Positions 45,797 to 54,229 of a stretch of 64,000 nt of DNA are shown in pieces (within the stretch, counting starts at the first letter, position 1; each line of letters opens with the position of its first letter). This DNA comes from Bacteroidota bacterium (GTDB lineage: Bacteria; Bacteroidota; Bacteroidia; Chitinophagales; Chitinophagaceae): assembly GCA_947460595.1 (NCBI GenBank), contig CANHGS010000002.1, positions 124,001-188,000 on the forward strand, written 5' to 3'. Both the position numbers and the translations under genes were made by a program. The notes under the pieces are model-generated. The model did no database searches. It saw nothing but the letters and a program-made list of their open reading frames with translations, and was not told where the DNA came from.

Positions 45797-46292
45797 TATA
45801 TTAATAGTGCTTTTGATAAGCACCCCGGTGTCCGCCCAAATCCGAAATGCTTATAACTTAGGTAGCATTGGAATGACAGGCAGCATCAATCCTGTATTCT
45901 CGGGTCCAGTAGTTATAATGGGCTCAAATTGTTTGGTACTGACCAATGGGGTTAAAACTTTTGACTTACCACAAGAGGGTTATTTTTCTAATTCTTGTAA
46001 ATTAATATTAGACCAGGCAGTAGGATTACGTTTAACTGCTTATCCTAATCCAGTAATTAACAATCTCACTGTTCAAACAGCAAATCAAACAAAGTTATTA
46101 GCAGATAATAATATTGAGTTGCAATTATTGGATATGCAAGGGCGGTTAATACAAATCTATCATACTAATAGCAAAGGCTTGAACCAAGGTTATCGGATAC
46201 CCATGAGCCACATAGCAAATGGCGGTTATTTTATTAGAGCTATTTCAAATAATACTATTCTTCAAACACTTTCCATTATAAAATCAAATTAG
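45756..46292 (+). CDS. Secreted protein with T9SS sorting domain
   Basis: A 178-residue protein with a signal peptide (about residues 10-28, ...STPVSAQ), a short linker domain and a Por-type sorting domain (AYPNPVINNLTVQ...LLDMQGRLIQ...GGYFIRAI). It starts at the ATG at 45756, inside the lipoprotein gene in another frame, and ends 2 nt before the GTG start of the large repeat protein. The mature domain is very short, so it may be an anchor or a partner of the next protein. Confidence 0.8.
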   Translation: MEQKSLQSILLQCSILIVLLISTPVSAQIRNAYNLGSIGMTGSINPVFSGPVVIMGSNCLVLTNGVKTFDLPQEGYFSNSCKLILDQAVGLRLTAYPNPVINNLTVQTANQTKLLADNNIELQLLDMQGRLIQIYHTNSKGLNQGYRIPMSHIANGGYFIRAISNNTILQTLSIIKSN

Positions 46293-46294
46293 GC

Positions 46295-49200
46295 GTGCAA
46301 ACTAAATTCTACTTATTAGTTGTTTTTTTGATCAGTTCATTGACTACAACAAAACTAATGGCTCAAACAGGTGTGCCAGATGGTATTATATTTCAGGCAG
46401 TTGCCACAGACCCACAAGGTAATCCTGCAGCTAATAGAACCATCTATATTAAAGATGCCATTTTACAAACTACGGCAACAGGCACAGTGGTGTATAGTGA
46501 AACCTTTCAAGTAACGGCGTCAAGTACAGGTGTCTTTACCATTGTTATTGGCAAAGGACAAAGGCTATCTGGTCCTACCTCAATCAGTAATTTAGACTGG
46601 TCGGCAGGGCCCTACTTTTTAAATTTAAAAGCGGCAGTAGCACCTTCATTGCCACTGACAAATTGGAATGTAGACCAGCAATATGTAGACATGGGTACTT
46701 CGCAGTTTTGGACTGTGCCATTTGCTATGTATGCGAGTAAAGTTGCAGGCTTTGATCTAAAACTAAATATTGCGGATACTAGTAATATGCTCAACCCGTA
46801 TTTAAGAAAAATAGATACAGCAGCAATATCTTCCAGAATTGATGCAACTAAACTAGCTGTTACCCAAGAAATAGCAAGAGCTACTGCAGCAGAGGCTTTG
46901 AAGGCAAATGCTACTGATGTTACAGCAAGTTTAGCACTAAAAGCAAATATCAATAATCCAACATTTACCGGAACAGTAGGTGGTATTACAAAATCAATGG
47001 TAGGGTTAGCAAATGCAGATAATACCAGTGATGTAAATAAACCAATAAGTACCGCAACACAAACGGCTTTAGATTTAAAAGCAAATACGGCAGATGTTAC
47101 AACAAGCCTTGCATTAAAAGCAAACATTAATAATCCAACATTTACAGGAACTGTTGGCGGTATTACTAAATCAATGGTGGGTTTAGGTAATGTAGATAAT
47201 ACGAGCGATGTTAATAAGCCCGTTTCAACAGCTACTCAAACAGCATTAAATTTTAAAGAAGATCTATCAAATAAATCAACAACAACAAGCCTTGGAACGA
47301 GTGATATTTTATATCCAACCCAAAATGCAGTTAAGACCTATGTTGATGCAAAAGTAATTGCTGCAACACCTGATGCTGATGCAACAACAAAAGGTAAAAT
47401 TCAATTAGCAGGAGATTTAGGCGGAACAGCATCATCACCAACTGTTCCAGGCTTAGCAACAAAAGCAAATACTACGGATGTTACAACAAGCCTTGAATTA
47501 AAAGCGCCAATTGACAATCCAACCTTTACAGGAACAGTAAGTGGTATTACAAAAGGAATGGTAGGATTAGGTAATGTAGATAATACGAGTGATGTTAATA
47601 AGCCAGTCTCAACAGCTACTCAAACAGCATTAAATTTAAAAGAAGATCTAACAAATAAATCAACAACTACAACTTTAGGATCGAGTGATGTTTTATATCC
47701 AACACAAAAAGCAGTAAAAACTTATGTTGATGCACAAATAGCATCAGCGGCAATTTCAATAGGAGCTATTGGTTCGTCTAATGCAAATGGTGCAAGTTTA
47801 ACATCTGGTGTTTTAAGATTATCGCCAGCTGATGGAACAAACAGTGGAATTGTTACAACTGGAGCCCAATCCATTGCAGGCGCCAAAACATTTTTAGCGG
47901 CACCTATATTATCTACTGCTACAGTCTCTCAAGCATTATTTACGGATGCCAATAAGAATATAATTTCAAATGCTATAACCGGATCTGGAAATGTGGTTAT
48001 GAGTACTTCTCCAACACTAGTTACTCCTGCGTTAGGAACACCCTCGGCATTGGTAGGAACTAATATAACGGGTACTGCCGCTGGTTTAAATATTGGCGGG
48101 AATGCAGCAACCGTAACTACTAATGCTAATTTAACAGGAGTGGTTACAAGTATTGGTAATGCTACTTCAATAGCCAATGGGGCTATTAGTAACGCTATGT
48201 TATCCAATGGGGCGGTAGCTAATTTATCGGGAACAAATACAGGTGATAATGCGGTAAATAGTTTGTATAATGGATTAATATCTAATGCAACCCATACAGG
48301 CGATGTAACGGGTTCCACTGCATTAACTATTGCAAATAATGCAGTAACAACCAATAAAATTTTGGATGCTAATGTAACCACTGCAAAAATTGCAGATGGC
48401 AATATAACAACCGCAAAAATATTAGATGCCAATGTTACAGATGCAAAAATTGCAACTGTGTCTGCAGCTAAGATTACGGGTGTCTTACCAGTTGCAAATG
48501 GAGGAACAGGAAGCAGTACACAAAATTTTGTTGATTTAACAACAGCCCAAACAATCGCTGGGGCTAAAACTTTTTCAGCTGCACCTGTTTTATCTACTGC
48601 TACTGCATCACAGGCTTTATTTACTGATGCCAATAAGAATATAATTTCAAATGCTATAACCGGATCTGGAAATGTGGTTATGAGTACTTCTCCAACATTG
48701 ACTGGAACAATCACAGCTGCAAATCAAAATTTAAGTGGAACATTAGGTATTGGTACTATATCTCCTAATGGTTCTGCTGCATTGGATATAAGTTCAACAA
48801 CAAAAGGTTTTTTACCTCCAAGAATGACCACTTCTGAAAGAGATGCAATTACTGGTCTTGTTGAAGGTTTAACCGTTTGGAATACCACAAACAAGCAACT
48901 AGAAGTTTATGATGGTTCCTATTGGGTAAATATGTTAGGAAAATTAGTTTCTACTTTAAAAGTGGGTCAAAGCTATGGAGGTGGTAAAATAGCTTATATA
49001 TTTACTTCAAGTGATCCTGGCTATATTGCAGGGCAAACACATGGCTTGATTGCAGCTAGTTCTGATCAAACTACAGATGCAGGAGTTAAATGGTTTCCCA
49101 CCACTGGTTTCTATGGTGCAACCGCAATCTCTTTAGGACAAGGTTCATTTAATACAGTTTCAATCATTGCGGCTGCAGGAACCGTAACTTTGTCAAGTTA

Positions 49201-49510
49201 TGCTGCGGGACTTGCTAACAGTTATAGGGATGGGAGTTATACCGATTGGTATTTGCCTAGCAAAGATGAATTGGATAAATTATACCAAAATAGAGCAGCA
49301 ATTGGCGGTTTTGCGACTACGGGCTATCCAACATATTGGAGTTCTTCCCAGAAGGGATCTATTAATTTAACCAATTTTACTGAATTTGCAAAAGGAGTTA
49401 CAAGCGCATGGGTTCAGTTTTTTTTTAGCAGTGGCGGCAATTCGGAAGGTACTCAGGCGGATCTTGGTAATAGTAACACAAGACGCGTTCGTGCCATTAG
49501 AACCTTTTAA
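46295..49510 (+). CDS. Large secreted tail-fibre-like repeat protein with DUF1566-like C-terminal domain
   Basis: A 1071-residue protein starting with GTG, with a signal peptide (MQTKFYLLVVFLISSLTTTKLMA). The middle (about 200-840) is built from phage-tail-fibre-like repeats: GLGNVDNTSDVNKPVSTATQ occurs three or four times and the segment around ITGSGNVVMSTSP twice. A region like a peptidase-free chaperone junction (FLPPRMTTSERDAI, about 848) leads to a DUF1566/FGE-type lectin-like domain (about 880-1071) ending in RRVRAIRTF. It is probably a surface or adhesive protein. The second-last domain is duplicated downstream at 49654. No phage genes surround it. Confidence 0.85.
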   Translation: MQTKFYLLVVFLISSLTTTKLMAQTGVPDGIIFQAVATDPQGNPAANRTIYIKDAILQTTATGTVVYSETFQVTASSTGVFTIVIGKGQRLSGPTSISNLDWSAGPYFLNLKAAVAPSLPLTNWNVDQQYVDMGTSQFWTVPFAMYASKVAGFDLKLNIADTSNMLNPYLRKIDTAAISSRIDATKLAVTQEIARATAAEALKANATDVTASLALKANINNPTFTGTVGGITKSMVGLANADNTSDVNKPISTATQTALDLKANTADVTTSLALKANINNPTFTGTVGGITKSMVGLGNVDNTSDVNKPVSTATQTALNFKEDLSNKSTTTSLGTSDILYPTQNAVKTYVDAKVIAATPDADATTKGKIQLAGDLGGTASSPTVPGLATKANTTDVTTSLELKAPIDNPTFTGTVSGITKGMVGLGNVDNTSDVNKPVSTATQTALNLKEDLTNKSTTTTLGSSDVLYPTQKAVKTYVDAQIASAAISIGAIGSSNANGASLTSGVLRLSPADGTNSGIVTTGAQSIAGAKTFLAAPILSTATVSQALFTDANKNIISNAITGSGNVVMSTSPTLVTPALGTPSALVGTNITGTAAGLNIGGNAATVTTNANLTGVVTSIGNATSIANGAISNAMLSNGAVANLSGTNTGDNAVNSLYNGLISNATHTGDVTGSTALTIANNAVTTNKILDANVTTAKIADGNITTAKILDANVTDAKIATVSAAKITGVLPVANGGTGSSTQNFVDLTTAQTIAGAKTFSAAPVLSTATASQALFTDANKNIISNAITGSGNVVMSTSPTLTGTITAANQNLSGTLGIGTISPNGSAALDISSTTKGFLPPRMTTSERDAITGLVEGLTVWNTTNKQLEVYDGSYWVNMLGKLVSTLKVGQSYGGGKIAYIFTSSDPGYIAGQTHGLIAASSDQTTDAGVKWFPTTGFYGATAISLGQGSFNTVSIIAAAGTVTLSSYAAGLANSYRDGSYTDWYLPSKDELDKLYQNRAAIGGFATTGYPTYWSSSQKGSINLTNFTEFAKGVTSAWVQFFFSSGGNSEGTQADLGNSNTRRVRAIRTF
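47945..48697 (+). repeat. Exact 72-bp direct repeat inside the large surface-protein gene
   Basis: Bases 47945-48016 and 48626-48697 are identical over 72 bp, within a longer similar unit that begins near 47868 and 48553. Recombination between them would remove 681 bp (227 codons) in frame. Confidence 0.92.
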
Positions 49511-49567
49511 CTATTCAACTATTTAGGAATACTCCCTTTTAAAACCGGACTATCATAAATAAGTTCT

Positions 49568-49635
49568 AGATAAACATAAAGATTTTACTATTGAGGCTTT
49601 GTCTGCACAGTGCGGATTTGGTACCAGATAATCTT
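49568..49635 (+). pseudogene. Remnant of the AraC-type regulator's 3' end
   Basis: These 68 bp match 45143-45210 in the regulator gene at 63 positions. One change turns the Gln codon CAA into TAA, and the following 160 bp of the parent are missing. The remnant is not expressible as a regulator. Confidence 0.9.
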
Positions 49636-49653
49636 ATAGAATCAAAAGTTATC

Positions 49654-50233
49654 ATGAAACAATTCCTTCCTTTTTTATTACTAATGCTATTGTTAATTTG
49701 TGATACTCTCTATTGGGTAAATCTATTGGGAAAATCAGTTCATACTTTAAGTGTAGGTCAAAGCTATGGAGGTGGTAAGGTAGCTTATATTTTTACTCCA
49801 ACTGATCCCGGCTATGTTGCTAACGAAACGCATGGCTTAATTGCAGCAACGTCAGATCAAAGTACAAGCGCAGAAATTCGGTGGGATAATGGCGCTACTA
49901 GAACTACTGGTGCAACTGCAATTGCAATAGGGACGGGGTTAGCCAATACAAATACCATTATTAATAGCCAAGGTGCAACGGCTACTAGTTATGCTGCAGG
50001 ATTAGCGCGCGCGCAATGGAGGAGGATATGGTGACTGGTACTTACCAAGTAGATTTGATTTGAATGCATTATTTCTAAATAGAGTTGCAATTGGCGGTTT
50101 TACTACTGGTGATTATCAGAGTTCATCTGAATTTAGCAGTACACAAAACTATATGCAATCATTCAATAATGGAATTCCAGCAACTGGCGTTAAGACTTAT
50201 GCTGCTTATGTCCGCGCAGTTAGGACGTTTTAA
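49654..50233 (+). pseudogene. Deleted and frameshifted second copy of the surface protein (signal peptide plus DUF1566-like domain)
   Basis: The frame from the ATG at 49654 starts with a signal peptide copied from the 45389 lipoprotein (MKQFLPFLLLMLLLIC). It passes directly into the C-terminal domain of the 46295 protein (YWVNLLGKSVHTLSVGQSYG) and stops at 50034. The rest of the domain (GDWYLPSRFDLNALF...YVRAVRTF) continues in another frame to 50233. The break is at (GC)5, 50005-50014; one more GC unit would restore a single frame of about 193 residues. It may be a pseudogene, a phase-variable gene in its OFF state or a sequencing error. Confidence 0.78.
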
Positions 50234-50280
50234 CTATTCAACTATTTAGGAATACTCACTCTTAAAACCGGACTATTCTC

Positions 50281-50451
50281 TTTTTGCTGCGCAAAAAATG
50301 TGCTTTTCAGTTCGATGATATGAGATGATCAGGATTAGCTTCGCTGAGCCTTTTCGAGTGGCCTTACCCAAGGCCCCTTTTTGCTGCGCAAAAAGGTTTT
50401 TTATTGCTCACACTTACAAAAGCGAGCTTTTGACGTGTTCGCAATAAAAAA
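50281..50451 (-). repeat. tRNA-Arg-associated repeat element (single copy, minus strand)
   Basis: Read on the minus strand from the tRNA terminator: TTTTTTATTGC/GCAATAAAAAA palindrome (50441-50451 and 50397-50407) enclosing a CAAAAG-CTCG-CTTTTG hairpin. A TTTTTGCGCAGCAAAAA hairpin (50378-50394) follows, then a 40-nt core (50332-50371) identical at about 32 of 40 positions to the core after tRNA-Arg(TCT), and a second TTTTTGCGCAGCAAAAA hairpin (50281-50297). GGCCTT-ACCC-AAGGCC is a further stem at 50360-50375. Confidence 0.82.
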
Positions 50452-50470
50452 CCCCGCACGCTGTGCGGGG
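50446..50470 (-). terminator. Terminator of tRNA-Arg(ACG)
   Basis: On the minus strand CCCCGCAC-AGC-GTGCGGGG is followed by six T. It is a strong GC-rich intrinsic terminator 6 nt after the tRNA, and its T-tract begins the repeat element. Confidence 0.92.
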
Positions 50471-50475
50471 CCTTG

Positions 50476-50549
50476 TGACCGCGTTAGGATTCAAACCTAA
50501 AACCCCCTCATCCGTAGTGAGGTACTCTATTCAGTTGAGCTACGCAGCC
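50476..50549 (-). tRNA. tRNA-Arg (anticodon ACG)
   Basis: A 74-nt cloverleaf: acceptor GGCTGCG with CGCGGTC (two wobble pairs), anticodon stem CCTCA/TGAGG with loop CTACGGA, T-loop TTTGAAT, discriminator A. The ACG anticodon (A34 read as inosine) decodes CGU, CGC and CGA. CCA is not fully encoded. Confidence 0.97.
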
Positions 50550-50567
50550 ATTCCCTGTTTGGGGTTG

Positions 50568-50597
50568 CAAATATAAGGGCAAAATAATAATTCACAA
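50568..50597 (-). promoter_or_regulatory. Promoter of tRNA-Arg(ACG)
   Basis: On the minus strand TTG (50597-50595) and TATATTTG (50575-50568) are separated by 19 nt, an ideal Bacteroidota promoter. It starts transcription about 12 nt before the tRNA. Confidence 0.8.
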
Positions 50598-50620
50598 AAC
50601 CAAAATGGCATTTCTTAAAA

Positions 50621-51400
50621 TTAGTCAATACCATATAAGCCAGCAGCAGTTGTTTCAACCAATTTTTTAGGCATTAACCAAACTAGGGCTGCGCCTAATT
50701 TGTTAATGAATCCCGTAATTAATTCTGTTTTACCCGCATACATAGCATCCAGTGCTTGTTTGGCAACTTCATCGGCATTCATATTAAGTTTCTCGCCAGC
50801 TTTCACCGCTTTTGCACCCAATTGAGCCCTAGCAGCAAAATCGGTATCGGTTCCACCTGGACAAACCGTAGTGACAGTAACAGAAGTGTTTTTTAATTCA
50901 ATCTGTAAACCCCTGCCTAAGCTTAAGACAAAGGATTTGCTAGCAGCATAAACCGTAAGTCCTGGTACAGCTTGATAGGCCGCGGAGCTAGCAATATTGA
51001 GAATATAAGCTCTATTGAGCTGTTTCAATTGTGGCAGAAATAAGGAAATCAATTCTACAGGCACATTCATATTTACCTGCATCATATCGGTATGTTGTTT
51101 GGTAGAAATCTGGTCAAATGAACCGCCATTACCGTATCCTGCATTATTAATTAAGGTATTGATTTGATAGCCATTGGCTTGGCACCAACCAAATATGGTT
51201 TGTGCGGCACCTAGACCCGCTAAGTCAATGGCCAAATAGTCCACTTTAACCCCATATTCTTGTTGTAGCTGGTTGGCTAATTTCTCTAAAAGGCTAGCAG
51301 TTCTTGCTACCAATAAAAGGTTTTGTTTTTTAGCAGCTAGTTGTTGGGCCATACTTTTTCCAATACCCTTGCTTGCTCCAGTAATTAGCGTGTATTGCAT
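50621..51400 (-). CDS. SDR family oxidoreductase
   Basis: A 259-residue classical SDR: TGASKGIG at about 6-13, NNAG (NTLINNAGYG) near 88, catalytic Ser in IASSAAYQ and intact YAASK near 157. A hydrophobic C-terminal stretch (LVWLMPKKLV) could bind the membrane. The sequence resembles short-chain dehydrogenases acting on lipids or keto-acyl compounds, but the substrate is unknown. It is separated from the PhyH gene by a hairpin. Confidence 0.88.
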   Translation of the reverse strand: MQYTLITGASKGIGKSMAQQLAAKKQNLLLVARTASLLEKLANQLQQEYGVKVDYLAIDLAGLGAAQTIFGWCQANGYQINTLINNAGYGNGGSFDQISTKQHTDMMQVNMNVPVELISLFLPQLKQLNRAYILNIASSAAYQAVPGLTVYAASKSFVLSLGRGLQIELKNTSVTVTTVCPGGTDTDFAARAQLGAKAVKAGEKLNMNADEVAKQALDAMYAGKTELITGFINKLGAALVWLMPKKLVETTAAGLYGID

Positions 51401-51418
51401 ATAACATAGTTAAATGAG

Positions 51419-51444
51419 AAAGGTCAACTTTTTAGTTGACCTTT
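51419..51444 (-). terminator. Intergenic hairpin between PhyH-type and SDR genes
   Basis: AAAGGTCAACT and AGTTGACCTTT form a perfect 11-bp stem with a TTTT loop, 19 nt after the PhyH stop on the minus strand. The T-tail is weak, so termination efficiency is uncertain. Confidence 0.6.
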
Positions 51445-51463
51445 CAAAATGATGTATGATTTA

Positions 51464-52276
51464 TCAATGATGCACTTTAGAAGTAAATCTATGATAGAAT
51501 GGAGTTTTACTATTTTCATCCTTTGGATTGTATTTACCTGTTACAATAGGTACATACATCACACGTCTACGGCTTTCTTCTCCATATTTTGGAGATTGTT
51601 TTACACGGTGCCATAAACGGCCATCATGAACGGTTAAGTCTCCCGAATGAATATCAAATCCAATTTCATTCTTATCATCATTGTTGTCAATAAAGTATTT
51701 TTTACCAAACAACAATTTCAAAACATTTTGTTTATGCGTTCCTGGCAAAACACGCAAACCCCCATTTTCAAATGCACATTCGTCAAGATGGATTCCTACA
51801 TTGAGCATGGGCATGATTTTTTGACCAAGGAATAAGTCCCTGGGACTATCGGTATGCCAACCCATTTGCGTAAATGAACTATTCCTAGTGTTTAGGTAAT
51901 TATTGACCACCAAGCCATCTTTTTCATTTTCCGCAACTCGGCCTTCATATGGCGCCAATAATTCAGAAAGTTGTGCCAGCCTAGGGTCATTTAATAATTC
52001 AGCTAATGCATCACTATATTGAGAAGTAAAACAAAATCTTTGAATGGTTTTGTTTCCTTCCTCGTCCTTTCCAAATTTTAAGGGGATACCATTTACTTTT
52101 TCGCGTCCCTCAGACAACCAGAGTTGTTCCAAGCGATCTATTTCAGAAAGAAAAGTTGCTACTTTCTCCTTAGTAAGGAAATTCCGAAACATGATCACAC
52201 CATGCTTTTCAAAAAAGTCCAATTGATCATGGGTTAGCGTTTCGCCCAATTGAAAATTACTTTCCCATTTTTTCAT
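51464..52276 (-). CDS. Phytanoyl-CoA dioxygenase (PhyH) family protein
   Basis: A 270-residue Fe(II)/2-oxoglutarate dioxygenase. The iron ligands are visible: HxD in GWHTDSPRDLF (near residue 143) and a distal His in VHDGRLWHRV (near 223), with a nearby Arg for 2-oxoglutarate. Bacterial members hydroxylate lipids, amino acids or specialised metabolites; the substrate here is unknown. It is a single gene with a long AT-rich region upstream (52277-52444). Confidence 0.9.
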   Translation of the reverse strand: MKKWESNFQLGETLTHDQLDFFEKHGVIMFRNFLTKEKVATFLSEIDRLEQLWLSEGREKVNGIPLKFGKDEEGNKTIQRFCFTSQYSDALAELLNDPRLAQLSELLAPYEGRVAENEKDGLVVNNYLNTRNSSFTQMGWHTDSPRDLFLGQKIMPMLNVGIHLDECAFENGGLRVLPGTHKQNVLKLLFGKKYFIDNNDDKNEIGFDIHSGDLTVHDGRLWHRVKQSPKYGEESRRRVMYVPIVTGKYNPKDENSKTPFYHRFTSKVHH

Positions 52277-52444
52277 TCCTACGCTGTTATGAGTTTCTAT
52301 GTAAAATTAAAGTTATCTGATTGTTACCTAAATATTAACTAGGCATGCATCAGGATGCCAAAAATAGGCATTTTTATAAAGCTAAATGTACTTTAATGGG
52401 ATAAGCAAAGTATTTTGTACCTTGCTTTTACAAGCTTTAATAGA

Positions 52445-53527
52445 ATGATATTCCGGTTCTCCACCTTGTTTTGCTTGCTAATTTTACTTGGTAACACTTG
52501 TCTTGCCCAGCAGGATTCGGCTAAAAAGCTGCAAATACTTGTGTTTCCGGTCTTGACAAGGTCCATTGAAACCAGTTGGTCGTTTGGCGTAGCTGGTACC
52601 TCCACTTTCAGATTAGCTAAGACAGATAGCCTTTCTAGGACCTCAAATTTGCAAACCATTTTATTATATTCCTTAAAAAAACAATTGGTTGCAGCCATAA
52701 ATGGGGCTCAATATTTTAAAAATGAGCTATATATTCTCAATGAACAGATTTCCTTTAGCTCCTTTCCCGATAAGTTTTGGGGATTGGGCAATCAAGCCCC
52801 CCATCAAGCAGAGGAGTCCTATGATTTTCAACAATTTTATACCTATTTGCATTTAATGCGGAAAATGGGGAAGGGGATGTTTATTGGGGGGTTATACGAA
52901 TACCAAAACTTATTAGAAACCAATTATAAGGCGGGCGGTATTTTTGACCAACAGCAGGTGGTAGGTAGAAATGGATATCATATTTCAGGACTAGGAATGA
53001 GTTTTACTTTTGATACCAGAAACAATGCTTTTGCACCCAACAGAGGCAATTTTGCGCAAATCTATTTCAACCATTTCTCGCCTTTATTTGGTTCAAATCA
53101 TCGGTATACCAATATTGTAATAGACCTGCGTAAATACATGGCTGTTCGTAAAAACGGGGTTTTGGCTCTGCAAGCTTATAGTTTTAACAATACAGGAAAT
53201 GATGTACCACTTAGAAGTTTGGCCACATTAGGAGGCATGAATAGTATGAGGGGTTATTACGATGGTCGCTACCGCGATAAAAATCAATTAGTTTTTCAAG
53301 CAGAGTTTAGACAGCAATTGCATAAACGATTTGGGATGGTCGCTTTTGGCAATTTTGGCGATGTTTCACATAACTTATCTTACAAATTTGCGGACCTGAA
53401 ATATAGCTTTGGTGCGGGTTTACGATATGCGCTCAATAAAGCTGAAAAGCTAAATATTCGCTTGGACTATGGGATTGGGCCGGATAAGAACCACGGTTTT
53501 TATTTTGAATTGGGCGAAGCTTTCTAG
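52445..53527 (+). CDS. Omp85/BamA-TamA-like outer-membrane barrel without POTRA domains
   Basis: A 360-residue outer-membrane protein: signal peptide (MIFRFSTLFCLLILLGNTCLAQ), a short N-terminus, then a surface-antigen (D15) beta-barrel (about 90-360) with TFDTRNNAFAPNRGNFAQIYFN and GGMNSMRGYYDGRYRDKNQLVFQAEFRQ split around residues 245-275, ending in Phe. There is no room for POTRA domains, so it is a barrel-only Omp85 relative, common in Bacteroidota. The ATG at 52445 is chosen over one 30 nt upstream to start the signal peptide. It converges with the next gene (4-nt overlap). Confidence 0.88.
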   Translation: MIFRFSTLFCLLILLGNTCLAQQDSAKKLQILVFPVLTRSIETSWSFGVAGTSTFRLAKTDSLSRTSNLQTILLYSLKKQLVAAINGAQYFKNELYILNEQISFSSFPDKFWGLGNQAPHQAEESYDFQQFYTYLHLMRKMGKGMFIGGLYEYQNLLETNYKAGGIFDQQQVVGRNGYHISGLGMSFTFDTRNNAFAPNRGNFAQIYFNHFSPLFGSNHRYTNIVIDLRKYMAVRKNGVLALQAYSFNNTGNDVPLRSLATLGGMNSMRGYYDGRYRDKNQLVFQAEFRQQLHKRFGMVAFGNFGDVSHNLSYKFADLKYSFGAGLRYALNKAEKLNIRLDYGIGPDKNHGFYFELGEAF

Positions 53528-54165
53528 TGATTGGAAATTTTTTTGGCAATCAAGTATACCAAATAAGTAAGTGGGGGCGCTGCTAACACATCCATACTGT
53601 AGTGTACGTGTTGAATGAGTACCATGGTGCCTACTGCAATGGTAGCCAAAAAAGCCATTGTCTTATCTAACTTTTTTTGAAGGCATAAAAAAATCAAGAA
53701 CTGGGTAGAAGTATGGCCAGAAAAAAATAAATCCTTGGTTATAAAAGCATCTTTTCCCCCATAAAAAAGATTGGAAATAGGGTCGCGTAATGGAATTAAG
53801 TTGGCCGGAGCTTCCAGTGGCAGCAAATAAATACTACAAAATCGCATGAGACTTAAAATGATAAAGCCCCATAAAAACAGTAATAACAATTTAGGCTGGT
53901 ACAAAGCCCTGTAGAAAAATAAAACAAACATCCCCCATATAACTAGAAAACAAAGTATGGATGTATCCATGCTCGGTAATTGCTCTAATAACCAATCATG
54001 GGGTGTCCAGCCGTTACGTTGTTCTATATAGCGGAAGAAAAATGGGAAAGCTATTAAAACCAATATCCATACCAAAAGGCCCCATTGGAACCTTTTACGA
54101 AAACTAAGATTCTGCCAGTTTTCACTCCAAACCGTTTGTAGTTTTTTTTCCTGCTCAAGATGCAT
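53524..54165 (-). CDS. PAP2-type membrane phosphatase (sphingomyelin-synthase-like C-terminal family)
   Basis: A 213-residue membrane protein with about six segments. FFSGHTSTQFLIF and HVHYSMDVLAAP carry the His and Asp residues typical of PAP2_C / sphingomyelin-synthase-like phosphatases, which remove or transfer phosphate head groups on lipids. The frame is open to 54267, inside nagB, but the ATG at 54165 (MHLEQEKKLQ) avoids that overlap. A TATTTTTG box ends 5 nt before it and overlaps the nagB terminator's T-tract. Bacteroidota make sphingolipids, so that is one possible substrate class. Confidence 0.82.
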   Translation of the reverse strand: MHLEQEKKLQTVWSENWQNLSFRKRFQWGLLVWILVLIAFPFFFRYIEQRNGWTPHDWLLEQLPSMDTSILCFLVIWGMFVLFFYRALYQPKLLLLFLWGFIILSLMRFCSIYLLPLEAPANLIPLRDPISNLFYGGKDAFITKDLFFSGHTSTQFLIFLCLQKKLDKTMAFLATIAVGTMVLIQHVHYSMDVLAAPPLTYLVYLIAKKISNH

Positions 54166-54179
54166 TTGGCAAAAATAAA

Positions 54180-54210
54180 AAATCGCCCCCAGTTCTTGGC
54201 GGCGATTTTG
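54180..54210 (-). terminator. Terminator after nagB
   Basis: On the minus strand AATCGCC and GGCGATT form a 7-bp stem followed by a run of T, 20 nt after the nagB stop. Confidence 0.65.
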
Positions 54211-54229
54211 ATTAGTGGTTGTTAAATGT

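Larger units (their letters stand above)
49506..50275 (+). repeat. Duplicated 3' flank marking a tandem segmental duplication
   Basis: About 47 bp following the large gene (49506-49553; TTTTAACTATTCAACTATTT...) recur with a few changes at 50228-50275 after the second copy. Together with the AraC-end copy at 49568 they show a tandem duplication with a large internal deletion. Confidence 0.85.

Noticed and set aside
46612..48714. Long minus-strand frames (171 and 261 residues) inside the large surface gene
   Set aside because: They are shadows of the repetitive, Thr/Ala-rich plus-strand gene and have no signal or family features.
48780..50233. Diversity-generating retroelement target (lectin-like C-terminus present twice)
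   Set aside because: No reverse transcriptase or template-repeat pattern with adenine-specific changes is present in the window.
44205..50275. Prophage containing the tail-fibre-like gene
   Set aside because: No integrase, capsid, terminase or lysis genes; the protein has a bacterial signal peptide and T9SS/lipoprotein neighbours.
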